The position numbers and the translations under genes were made by a program. This document shows, piece by piece, positions 1-7,802 of a stretch of 64,000 nt of DNA (position 1 is its first letter; every line of letters starts with the position of its first letter). The stretch is from Magnetococcales bacterium (GTDB taxonomy: Bacteria > Pseudomonadota > Magnetococcia > Magnetococcales > UBA8363): contig JADGCQ010000004.1 of NCBI GenBank assembly GCA_015228925.1, forward strand, positions 1-64,000, in the 5' to 3' direction. Under the pieces are notes generated by a model, which had not been told where the DNA came from, did no database searches, and was given only the letters and a program-made list of their open reading frames with translations.

Positions 1-46
1 ACCCTGGGGGCAATCCCCCAGACCCCTTTTTTCTTTTAATAATTTT
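1..46 (-). repeat. dispersed intergenic repeat with terminator-like hairpin
   Basis: This is the reverse complement of a unit found again at 25157-25202 (nearly identical) and, with small changes, at 25362-25411 and 25458-25505. It holds a GC-rich hairpin (arms CTGGGGG and CCCCCAG around CAAT-type loops) followed, in plus orientation, by CCCC and a T-rich run, so it resembles an intrinsic terminator reading rightwards. The copy starts at the window edge and may be incomplete on the left. It lies upstream of the cytochrome c biogenesis genes. Confidence 0.75.
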
Positions 47-94
47 AAGGGGGGGTCTGAACGGTTACGGGCAGGCGTAGCGGGATGTGATCCT

Positions 95-1123
95 TTGGTG
101 AGAACAGCACAGAATTTCCAGGGGGCGGCAAGGTGGTTCACCCGACTGATAGAAGGTTTTGCCTCTCTGAAGTTTTCCCTGGCTATCCTTCTTTTGCTGC
201 TTGGCGGCTTGCCTCTGTCTACCCAGGGTGTGATATCCAACACTGTTTTGTTGACGGTGGCAGGGTTGCTGTTTATCGTCAATCTTGCCGCAGCGTTGCA
301 GAGTCATGCCACTTTTCGTTCTCAACCTGGGTTGCTGGTCTTTCACACCGCTTTGGTGGTGGTGTTGGCGGCGGCACTGACGAGTCGATTGACCTATTTC
401 AAAGGTGCTGTGGAGTTGCTTCAGGGAGAGGTTTTTCCTGGGGTTGCCCAGATGGAAGAACGCGGGATATGGCATCCTGATGGTTTGCGAAACCTCCGTT
501 TCAGTCACGATGGTTTTACAGTAGACTATGCCCCTGGTTTAAAGCGTGGCGTCACGCGCAACCAAGTTCAGTGGCAAGAGGGGGATGGGACGATCCACAG
601 TGCGGTCATTGGCGATGGCGTCTCTTTGGATTTGGAAGGTTATCGATTTCGTACCACAGCCAACAAAGGGTTTGCCCCAGTCTTTTTGTGGATTCCCGTC
701 GATGGTTCCCAACCAGTCCGTACATCCCTGCACTTGCCGAGTTATCCGGCCACTATGGAACAGGTGAGTCATTGGCGGATACCGCAAACCACGATTCGGA
801 CCAAAATCACTTTGTTGTTTGACGAAGTGGTGGTCGATCCAGAAAAATCTTCGCAACTTCACCTTCCCCGCCGCTATCGGTTGAAACTGGCAACGGAAGA
901 GGGATCGGTTCATGTACTCAAAGATGGTTCTATCGTGCATTTTTCCGAGGGGATGCTCGTGTTTGAAGGGTTACGGTCCTGGATGGGGTATCGTATTATC
1001 TATGATCCAGCCATGAACTGGCTGTTGGCATCCAGCTTGGCCGCTATTTTTGGCTTGGCGTGGCATTATCACAGCCAATTCTCACGGTATCACTGGGCTG
1101 ATGGCGTATTCGATGGGCCTTGA
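95..1123 (+). CDS. ccsB: ResB/CcsB-like cytochrome c biogenesis membrane protein
   Basis: Probable CcsB/ResB half of System II cytochrome c maturation, which carries haem to the periplasm and joins it to CXXCH motifs. The 342-residue protein has hydrophobic segments near residues 28-48, 52-70 and 78-98, a long periplasmic stretch, and a final membrane segment near 308-328, the usual ResB arrangement. It is shorter than the classical Bacillus protein but similar to compact CcsB forms. The start is a TTG at 95; a clear Shine-Dalgarno sequence is not obvious, so the true start could differ by a few codons. The next gene, ccsA, begins 3 bases after the stop, so the two are surely cotranscribed. 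Many proteins elsewhere in this window carry CXXCH and would be its clients. Confidence 0.85.
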   Translation: MVRTAQNFQGAARWFTRLIEGFASLKFSLAILLLLLGGLPLSTQGVISNTVLLTVAGLLFIVNLAAALQSHATFRSQPGLLVFHTALVVVLAAALTSRLTYFKGAVELLQGEVFPGVAQMEERGIWHPDGLRNLRFSHDGFTVDYAPGLKRGVTRNQVQWQEGDGTIHSAVIGDGVSLDLEGYRFRTTANKGFAPVFLWIPVDGSQPVRTSLHLPSYPATMEQVSHWRIPQTTIRTKITLLFDEVVVDPEKSSQLHLPRRYRLKLATEEGSVHVLKDGSIVHFSEGMLVFEGLRSWMGYRIIYDPAMNWLLASSLAAIFGLAWHYHSQFSRYHWADGVFDGP

Positions 1124-1126
1124 TTT

Positions 1127-1996
1127 TTGTTGTGTGCCATGGATTGCGCAGCGAGGCCAGAAAATTTTTGGAGTGGCGGCATGGCCGTAGAAGAACAAAA
1201 TCTTATGTGGTTGGCCATGTTGGGATACCTGATGGCGGGAGGGGCGTCGGTTATTGGCGTTATTTTCAACCGCGAATGGGGTCGGCTCACGCTGGCACTT
1301 TTAAGTGGGGGGTTGTTGTTGCATGGCTTGTCCCTTGGATTGCGTTGGCACCGGTTGGGCCATGGTCCATTTGTGTCGATGTTTGAGATATTGTCCAGCA
1401 ATTTGTGGAGTCTTACCTTGGCGGTAACGTTGTTTTACTGGTTTTATCCCACATTGCGTGCCACGACGGTGGTGACACTGCCGACATTGTTGATTCTTAT
1501 GGGTTGGTTGATTGTGAGTGGTTCTGGTGATACCGCCATCCCCCCGACCTACGATACCATCTGGCTTTATATTCACATCGGCTTTGGAAAGATCGCCCTA
1601 GGAGCGATTCTGGTTGCGGTGGGGATTGCTGGAATCATACTATTGCGCACCCTGGGGTTCATGGAGCGATTATTTGCGCGGTTGCCGGACAGTCAGCGTT
1701 TGGACGAGTTGTCGTATCGATTGGCAGCCTTGGGGTTTATTTTTCACTCCCTTATGCTTGTCGCCGGTGCTATCTGGTCGTTGGATGCCTGGGGACGCTA
1801 TTGGAGTTGGGATCCCTTGGAGACATGGACGTTACATACCTGGTTGTTATTAGCCCTTTTTCTGCATTTGCGACCGTTGTTCCGTCCCCCCCCCGTGGTG
1901 GGTGCGCTGTTTATCTGGGCAATTTTCATTTTTGCTTTCCTGGTTTTCTTCGGAATTCCATTTGTCTCCCAGGCACCCCATCAAGGCGTTGTTTAA
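1127..1996 (+). CDS. ccsA: CcsA/ResC-like cytochrome c haem lyase subunit
   Basis: Polytopic membrane protein of the CcsA/CcmC/CcmF haem-handling family. The signature tryptophan-rich segment lies near residues 216-240 (AIWSLDAWGRYWSWDP then LETWTLHTW), with candidate haem-ligand histidines at about 66, 150, 207 and 237. In System II, CcsA and CcsB form the haem exporter and synthetase. The start at 1127 is a TTG; ATG codons at 1139 and 1181 are alternatives. The gene starts 3 bases after ccsB and ends directly against the next ATG at 1997. A run of nine C at 1886-1894 encodes Pro-Pro-Pro near the C-terminus; slippage there would replace roughly the last 35 residues. Confidence 0.88.
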   Translation: MLCAMDCAARPENFWSGGMAVEEQNLMWLAMLGYLMAGGASVIGVIFNREWGRLTLALLSGGLLLHGLSLGLRWHRLGHGPFVSMFEILSSNLWSLTLAVTLFYWFYPTLRATTVVTLPTLLILMGWLIVSGSGDTAIPPTYDTIWLYIHIGFGKIALGAILVAVGIAGIILLRTLGFMERLFARLPDSQRLDELSYRLAALGFIFHSLMLVAGAIWSLDAWGRYWSWDPLETWTLHTWLLLALFLHLRPLFRPPPVVGALFIWAIFIFAFLVFFGIPFVSQAPHQGVV

Positions 1997-3919
1997 ATGG
2001 ATTTTCCGTCTAAGTCTGCTTCTGAAATTCCAGCCAATTCTTCACTGGGCTGGGTTTGGTTGGGTTTGTCTTCATTGCTACTTTCTTCATGCCTTGGTTT
2101 GTTTCTTATTTTATCCCGTACCCCATGGTTTTCCCCTTGGTTGGCTACGACGACCACAGGATTTTCGCGTGCGTTGGTCTATCACGTCAATTTTGCGGTA
2201 TTGATCTGGTTTCTCTCGATGACCGGAGCCTTGATCACCCGCGTTTATCACTCCAGTGGATATTTATTCAACCGAACCGCTTTGGTATTGACGTGGGGTG
2301 GTACGGTGATCTTGCTTTTTGCCGGGATCCATGGCGAGGGTCAGGCGGTTCTCAGCAACTATATTCCCGTATTGAATAATCAATCGTTCCTTTTGGGGCT
2401 ATCCCTTCTGGGGTTGGCCGCGTTTATTCTTTCTTGCCATGGATTATCCACCCTTTTGACCCCGTGGAACATGCTGCGACGTAACCCGATTCAAACGGGG
2501 GTCATGGCGGGGTCTTTGGCGTGGTTTGTGGCATTGATTGCATTTTTTGTGGTGGCTTGGCACTTGGCCGGAGATGATCAAACTCCCCCCGATTTTAATA
2601 CTCTTTTTTGGGCCGGAGGACACACGTTGCAATTGGCCCATGTTCTCTTGTTACTCGGCGTATGGCTTTTCCTGACCCAATCGTTTCACCCTTCTCCCTA
2701 TTCTCCATGGCTTTCCATGGGATTACTTCTGTCCTCTATTCCCGCCATTCTGAGTATTATTGGCCTGTTTTTTATCGATATTCCCAGCGGAGAATATCAT
2801 CAATTATTTACAAACTGGATGCAGTATGCCAGTTGGTGGGCAGTACCTGGAACCATCGTGACCGTCTGGCCTGGATGGAAAATGGTTAGGTCATCCTTCC
2901 GTGAGAACAACCCTGTTTTAGTCTCAGTGTTTCTTTCTATTTTTCTGCTGATTCAAGGGATTGTCTTTGGCACCATGATTGAGGGGGATACTGTCCTTGT
3001 GACGGCGCATTATCACGCAGCGGTTGGGGCTGTTACTTTGGGATATATGGGGTTGGTCCGTCACCTGCTGGCCGAGTCTCGGATGGTGATTGTCAACCGT
3101 CTTTGGATATGTTGGCAGCCGTGGATGTTTGGTGTCGGTGTTTTTCTACTGACATCTGGATTGGAACTTTCGGGAATACACGGGGTTGAGCGTAAAATTC
3201 CCGGTTTTACTGCGACGTCTATGGCGGGCATTCTTGGGATGGGTTTTGCGGGAGTGGGAGGTAGTTTGGCGATGGCGGGGGTGGTGATTTTTTCAGTTTT
3301 TCCACTGAAGGCATTGGGGCGTAGATGGGTTGTTGAGCGTTCGATCCCCGATTTTTTGTTCCGCCATCGCCTTTCTCTGCTGATTATGACGGTGATTATC
3401 ATTGGGATTGTTGCGCAATTGTTGGAAATGGTGCCGTCAACCAATCCCCAGGTCCAAATTGCACCAGAAAATACCACCCAGACACTTGCCAAAGAGACGT
3501 TACCGCAACGTTTTCTTGAAGGGGCCTTGTTGCTGCAATCGAAACGCTTTACGGATGCGGCGGCTGTGTTTCATGTTATTTTACGGGAACGTCCCCGTAT
3601 GCCTGAGGCTCATGTCAACATGGGCTATGCCCTCTTGGGGTTAGGAAAGGTACGCGCCGCTCTGGATTTCTTTCAGGGGGCTTTGGCCTTGAATCCCTAT
3701 CAGACCAACGCTTATTTTGGGTTGGCGGTTGCGTTGGAATCGGAAGGCGATTTGGAAACGGCACTTGGAGCCATGCGAAGTTTTGTCCATATGAGTCCAG
3801 ATACGGATCCTTGGTTACCGCGTGCGCGGTCTGCCATCTGGGAGTGGGAAACCGCGTTACAAGAAAAACGCAGTCAGTTATCTGAGGATCAAAAAAGTAA
3901 GGAAGATCCGACGAAATGA
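1997..3919 (+). CDS. haem-copper oxidase subunit I-like membrane protein with C-terminal TPR
   Basis: A 640-residue protein with about 12 hydrophobic helices followed by a TPR domain (about residues 490-610). Several segments recall haem-copper oxidase subunit I: H63 in a helix-II-like segment (LVYHVNFAVLIW), H209 in FWAGGHTLQ where CuB ligands normally sit, H268 in EYHQLFT where oxidases usually have a His pair, and DTVLVTAHYHAAVG with H338 and H340, matching the helix X haem ligands. The tandem His-His of the CuB site is reduced to one His, so oxygen-reductase chemistry is doubtful. The gene abuts ccsA without a gap and belongs to its operon. It may bind haem or take part in cytochrome assembly. 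The assignment to the oxidase superfamily is my inference from spacing of motifs, and the TPR fusion is unusual for that family. Confidence 0.6.
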   Translation: MDFPSKSASEIPANSSLGWVWLGLSSLLLSSCLGLFLILSRTPWFSPWLATTTTGFSRALVYHVNFAVLIWFLSMTGALITRVYHSSGYLFNRTALVLTWGGTVILLFAGIHGEGQAVLSNYIPVLNNQSFLLGLSLLGLAAFILSCHGLSTLLTPWNMLRRNPIQTGVMAGSLAWFVALIAFFVVAWHLAGDDQTPPDFNTLFWAGGHTLQLAHVLLLLGVWLFLTQSFHPSPYSPWLSMGLLLSSIPAILSIIGLFFIDIPSGEYHQLFTNWMQYASWWAVPGTIVTVWPGWKMVRSSFRENNPVLVSVFLSIFLLIQGIVFGTMIEGDTVLVTAHYHAAVGAVTLGYMGLVRHLLAESRMVIVNRLWICWQPWMFGVGVFLLTSGLELSGIHGVERKIPGFTATSMAGILGMGFAGVGGSLAMAGVVIFSVFPLKALGRRWVVERSIPDFLFRHRLSLLIMTVIIIGIVAQLLEMVPSTNPQVQIAPENTTQTLAKETLPQRFLEGALLLQSKRFTDAAAVFHVILRERPRMPEAHVNMGYALLGLGKVRAALDFFQGALALNPYQTNAYFGLAVALESEGDLETALGAMRSFVHMSPDTDPWLPRARSAIWEWETALQEKRSQLSEDQKSKEDPTK

Positions 3920-3950
3920 AACCATCCAATCTGGTGTTCTTTAAAAAAAT

Positions 3951-3978
3951 TTTACTGGATTGAAGTCTGTGTTATAGT
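3951..3978 (+). promoter_or_regulatory. possible sigma-70-type promoter
   Basis: TTTACT at 3951-3956 and TATAGT at 3973-3978 are separated by 16 bases, giving a good -10 and a weak -35 element. It would drive the ankyrin gene at 4109 with a leader of roughly 125 bases. Inference from consensus matching only. Confidence 0.3.
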
Positions 3979-4108
3979 CATTGTCGTGGATAGGGAGAGT
4001 GATACACCATTTTGCGTCATTCTTGAGAGTGGACATGGCATCGGTCCCCTTCCTGGCTGCGCCACCTGAAATTCGGCCTGTTCTTATACTTAAAGAGGAG
4101 TTCTGGCA

Positions 4109-4735
4109 ATGTTGCGGCGTCATTCCATTTTTCTGATCGTTGTATGGGTTCTGGTCGGTGTTTTACCAGGGTCAATATCCTGGGGTGGGGTTGAGGCGCA
4201 TATGGCCTTTCCCGTCACCATGCTGGATTACAGTAAAGATCCGATTAATCAAAAAATTAAAACGCTTATCAATGAAAACAGGAATGAAGAGTTGCGGGAG
4301 TTTCTCGCTTCCAGCGTCAATGTGAACACCGCAGACAATAAACGGGTCAGCCCGATCCATTATGCAGCCTATAAGGGACACGTTTTGGCCATGAGGTTGT
4401 TGATTCAACGGGGTGCGAACGTTTGGGCAACCGTTTTTGGTGGCTGGACAGCACTGCACTATGCCGCATTCGGTGGGCATCCAGAGGTGGCCGACATGTT
4501 GATATCCATGGGTGTCCCGGTTGATGTTCGGGATGTTGGTGGGGAGTCGCCGTTGTTTTACGCTATTGAAGGGGGTCATCTGCCCATGGCGCGGTGGTTG
4601 ATCGAACGCGGTGCGAATGTTCGGCACCCCAATAACAAGAATGAAACTCCTTTAAAAATTGGCCTTGAGTCCAGTGACAAGGAAATCGCAAATTTTTTCA
4701 AAACATTAGATGGTAAGACATCCCCAAAACAATGA
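4109..4735 (+). CDS. exported ankyrin-repeat protein
   Basis: A 208-residue protein with an N-terminal signal peptide (RRHSIFLIVVWVLVGVLPG) and about four ankyrin repeats between residues 75 and 200, seen from the recurring patterns SPIHYAAYKGHV, TALHYAAFGGHPEVADML and SPLFYAIEGGHLPMARWLI. Ankyrin repeats bind other proteins; here the partner would be periplasmic. A Shine-Dalgarno AAAGAGGAG sits before the ATG. The gene stands alone between the oxidase-like gene and the OmpA-family gene with gaps of 189 and 119 bases, so it may be its own transcription unit. No enzymatic motif is present. Confidence 0.8.
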   Translation: MLRRHSIFLIVVWVLVGVLPGSISWGGVEAHMAFPVTMLDYSKDPINQKIKTLINENRNEELREFLASSVNVNTADNKRVSPIHYAAYKGHVLAMRLLIQRGANVWATVFGGWTALHYAAFGGHPEVADMLISMGVPVDVRDVGGESPLFYAIEGGHLPMARWLIERGANVRHPNNKNETPLKIGLESSDKEIANFFKTLDGKTSPKQ

Positions 4736-4854
4736 GGAAGCGCGTTGAACACGGCGCGGAAGAATAAACTTAACAAATAAAAATTTTTAAACATTTGTTT
4801 TTCTGTCAGCAGGATCGCTCGGCGTGACGAGAACGAATGAAATAGGAGGCTAAC

Positions 4855-5895
4855 ATGCAAACAGGGTTATTGTTATTGGGTCGTCGATTGCGGTTTCCGT
4901 TGATGGGTGTTCTCTTGGTTTGGGGTGGGAGTATCTCTTCGGCGGAAGAGTCTTCTTGGAAAGTCAATGGCATGTTGCAAACGCATCCGCTAGAGAGTTG
5001 GCACACTCTTGGGAGTGCGGGTACCCAGGTTTATTTTGCCCCTGCGGATGTGGCCTCTGCTGAGGAGGAGCAACCAACGACAACTGGCGAAGCCGGGTGG
5101 TTGTCAGGAGGTGAAATGCAGTGGCATCCGCTCCAGAGTTGGCATGCGTTGGGGAGAACGGGGACGCAGATTTATTTGGGTGAAGTTGATCCAGAACCGG
5201 AGAAATGGGAAGGTGTGGCGGAATCCACCTGGAAGGTGGATGGCATGTGGCAGTGGCATCCCCAAGAGAGTTGGTATGCTCTGGGTAGTTCGGGAACGCA
5301 GTTTTACTTTGCAACTGCCGATATTGCGCCTCCGCCCGAGGTCGTCCCGGAAAGTCCTCCGCCATCCCCCGGAAGTGTGGTCATGGCGGACTCGGATGGC
5401 GATGGTGTCCCTGATGAGAGAGATCGGTGTTCTGGGACTTCGCCGGGGACTGTCGTTGATGCCTCGGGGTGCAGTCCCGACCCAGACGGCGATGGTGTTC
5501 GTCGGGAGGATGATCGGTGTCCCAATACCCCCGCTGGTGTTGCTGTCAACAAACAGGGATGTTGGGTTTTGGGAACCGTGTTGTTCCGTTATGACGATGC
5601 GCATATTCAGAAAAAATTCAAGCTGGAACTGAAGAAGGTGTTTGATGCGTTGGAAAAATATCCCGACATTCGCGTGGAAGTCCAGGGGCATACGGACAGT
5701 GTTGGTACCCCGGAATACAACGACAGACTGTCATTGCGTCGTTCCACTTCGGTTAAAGAATCGCTCCAACGGTTGGGTATCTCTTCGGAACGCTTGTCTC
5801 CAGCGGGGTATGGTGAAAATCAGCCTCTCAATAACAACACCACAGAGGCAGAGCGAGCCGTCAACCGTCGCGTGGATATTGTAACTGTCGAGTGA
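4855..5895 (+). CDS. OmpA-family protein with N-terminal W-H-P triple repeat and thrombospondin type 3-like repeats
   Basis: 346 residues. A signal peptide (about 1-29) is followed by three copies of a roughly 33-residue unit at about 33-66, 82-112 and 123-154, with core pattern HPxxSWxALGxxGTQxYF. Then a proline-rich linker, calcium-binding thrombospondin type 3-like repeats (DSDGDGVPDERDRC and DPDGDGVRREDDRC, about 176-225), and a C-terminal OmpA peptidoglycan-binding domain (about 235-346) with VEVQGHTDSVG and NRRVDI. Such proteins usually tie the outer membrane to the cell wall, but here the beta-barrel expected at the N-terminus is replaced by the triple repeat. I do not recognise that repeat. 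A strong AGGAGG precedes the ATG. Convergent with the chemoreceptor at 6061. Confidence 0.85.
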   Translation: MQTGLLLLGRRLRFPLMGVLLVWGGSISSAEESSWKVNGMLQTHPLESWHTLGSAGTQVYFAPADVASAEEEQPTTTGEAGWLSGGEMQWHPLQSWHALGRTGTQIYLGEVDPEPEKWEGVAESTWKVDGMWQWHPQESWYALGSSGTQFYFATADIAPPPEVVPESPPPSPGSVVMADSDGDGVPDERDRCSGTSPGTVVDASGCSPDPDGDGVRREDDRCPNTPAGVAVNKQGCWVLGTVLFRYDDAHIQKKFKLELKKVFDALEKYPDIRVEVQGHTDSVGTPEYNDRLSLRRSTSVKESLQRLGISSERLSPAGYGENQPLNNNTTEAERAVNRRVDIVTVE

Positions 5896-6060
5896 CAACG
5901 GATGGCGGGGGTGGGGGGAAATTGGCACGGTGCAGCAACCGTTCTCATTTCCCTTCACTGACATCCCTATTCGTGTGCTTTGGCACTATGGATACTCAGC
6001 CCCCCCCCCGCCCTTGTCCCTATTGCCACATCTCCGTCTGAGGCAAAACATTCTGGAATA

Positions 6061-7635
6061 CTACCCCAACGTTATCATGGCCCTGGGGGAATGTGTGGAC
6101 GGCTCCATGGTCCGTGACAATGGCTGCGGGGTGCGGGTTTCATCCACTTTGAAGAAGGCAACGGCGGACTCCATGATATCCGCTTGGGCCGAAAGTTCTT
6201 CGGAAGTCGCCGCCATCTCCTCCGAGGCTCCGGCGTTTTTTTGAATGACCTGATCCATTTGCTGAATGGCCTGATTGATTTGATTGGCACCCTGATTCTG
6301 TTCCCTGCTGGCGACTGCAATCTCCTGCACCAACGCGGCAGTCCTTTGAATGTCTGGTATCAACTGGATCAGCTTCGTTCCCGCCTTCTCCGCAATTGCT
6401 ACGCTGGAAGAAGAAAGTCCACTGATTTCCCCCGCCGCAGTCTGGCTCCGTTCCGCAAGCTTGCGGACTTCCGCAGCGACCACAGCAAAACCCTTGCCGT
6501 GTTCACCCGCTCGCGCCGCCTCGATGGCGGCATTCAAGGCCAACAGATTGGTTTGCCGGGCGATCTCTTCAATAATGCTAATCTTGCTGGCAATTTCTTT
6601 CATGGCCGCCACCGCTTCCGTCACCGCCCCGCCAGCCTCCTCGGCTTCTTTGGCCGCCTTCTGGGCAATGTGTTCGGTCGAAGTAGCATTATCCGTATTC
6701 TGTTGAATATTCGACACCATCTCTTCCATAGCCGAAGAGGTTTCCTCAATCGATGCGGCTTGTTCGATCGCCCCTTGGGATAAGCTCTGCGAAGCCCCAG
6801 AAAGCTCATTGCTACCAGAGGCAACCTGCTTCGAGGCACCTTTGATCTCGATAAATGAGGATTGTAACTTATCCAATGCAGCATTCATGGCCTGGGACAT
6901 GTGTCCGATTTCATCAGTGCTGGTGAGCGAACTCCGCGTCACCAAATCACCGCCGCCAAAACTGCTGATCAACGTTTGAAGTTTATTCACGGGGGTCAAG
7001 ATGCTGTTCGAGACCAACATGCCAACCAAAAAACTGAGAATCACGACGGCAAAACCGGAACCCCATAACGCACTCCTGACATAACCCGTCGATGCGACAA
7101 TACCATCCACTTTTTTATTCACCTCCTCCACATGCATGGTAACGAGCCAATCAATCTTCTTTTGCAACACGCTGGAAGCGGCGTCAAACTCTTCCATGAT
7201 TACATTTCCCGCATCAATCCCCTGGGTAATGTATGCCTCAACCATCTGCCTTCCCACACTATTCAGGTCTTCAAACGACTTTTTAAGATGCCCCAACTGC
7301 TCCAATTCCGAAGTGGCGTTCTCCTTGCGGAACATCGCCTCGAACTTGGCATAATCCTCCATAAACCTTTTCGTAGCCTCCTCGGCATCCTCATAACCAT
7401 CCCGATTATGGGTGGCGGAAACGTCGGTCAACCACTGCTGAACCCCGATGACATCGGCCTGCATGTCCTTGGCCATCAAGGCGAATGGCAGGGTTTCGGT
7501 TCCAACAAATCGGGCATCGCGCTCCGTTTCGACCACCGATTGCATGATGATGGCATAAGCCGCCAGAATAATCACGATGATGCCACCGAACCCCAAACCT
7601 AACTTGGTACGAATTTTCATATTATTCATCGTCAT
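6061..7635 (-). CDS. methyl-accepting chemotaxis protein with helical periplasmic sensor
   Basis: Chemoreceptor of about 524 residues. The first membrane segment lies just after [10 protein letters not shown], a mostly helical periplasmic domain (four-helix-bundle type) follows, then a second membrane segment (about 186-205), a HAMP region and the cytoplasmic signalling hairpin. The hairpin tip is intact ([19 protein letters not shown] and [15 protein letters not shown]). I chose the ATG at 7635, which follows GGGAGAGGGAC, rather than an upstream in-frame start at 7680. It ends without a CheR-binding pentapeptide. No che genes are nearby. It is transcribed in the same direction as the larger chemoreceptor upstream, with a 167-base gap. 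Confidence 0.92.
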   Translation of the reverse strand: MTMNNMKIRTKLGLGFGGIIVIILAAYAIIMQSVVETERDARFVGTETLPFALMAKDMQADVIGVQQWLTDVSATHNRDGYEDAEEATKRFMEDYAKFEAMFRKENATSELEQLGHLKKSFEDLNSVGRQMVEAYITQGIDAGNVIMEEFDAASSVLQKKIDWLVTMHVEEVNKKVDGIVASTGYVRSALWGSGFAVVILSFLVGMLVSNSILTPVNKLQTLISSFGGGDLVTRSSLTSTDEIGHMSQAMNAALDKLQSSFIEIKGASKQVASGSNELSGASQSLSQGAIEQAASIEETSSAMEEMVSNIQQNTDNATSTEHIAQKAAKEAEEAGGAVTEAVAAMKEIASKISIIEEIARQTNLLALNAAIEAARAGEHGKGFAVVAAEVRKLAERSQTAAGEISGLSSSSVAIAEKAGTKLIQLIPDIQRTAALVQEIAVASREQNQGANQINQAIQQMDQVIQKNAGASEEMAATSEELSAQADIMESAVAFFKVDETRTPQPLSRTMEPSTHSPRAMITLG

Positions 7636-7802
7636 GTCCCTCTCCCAATCCACTTTAGCCTGGGTGGTGTCCTTCACCAACCGGCACCCCTGTTAAAAAT
7701 CCCAAGAATCGGCCAAATGAGACTTGCCATGGCCGCATTCCAGCCCACAAGCCGATTCTCCCCGTAATCTGAATTGTCTTTGAAAAGGCGAGGGTCAAGG
7801 GT

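Noticed and set aside
5925-5945. sigma-54-like TGGCACGGTGCA
   Set aside because: The GG to GC spacing is too short, and the site lies between two converging genes.
6184-6783. 199-codon plus-strand frame opposite the chemoreceptor
   Set aside because: It is the complement of the conserved signalling hairpin of the chemoreceptor; composition is Arg/His-rich without family likeness.
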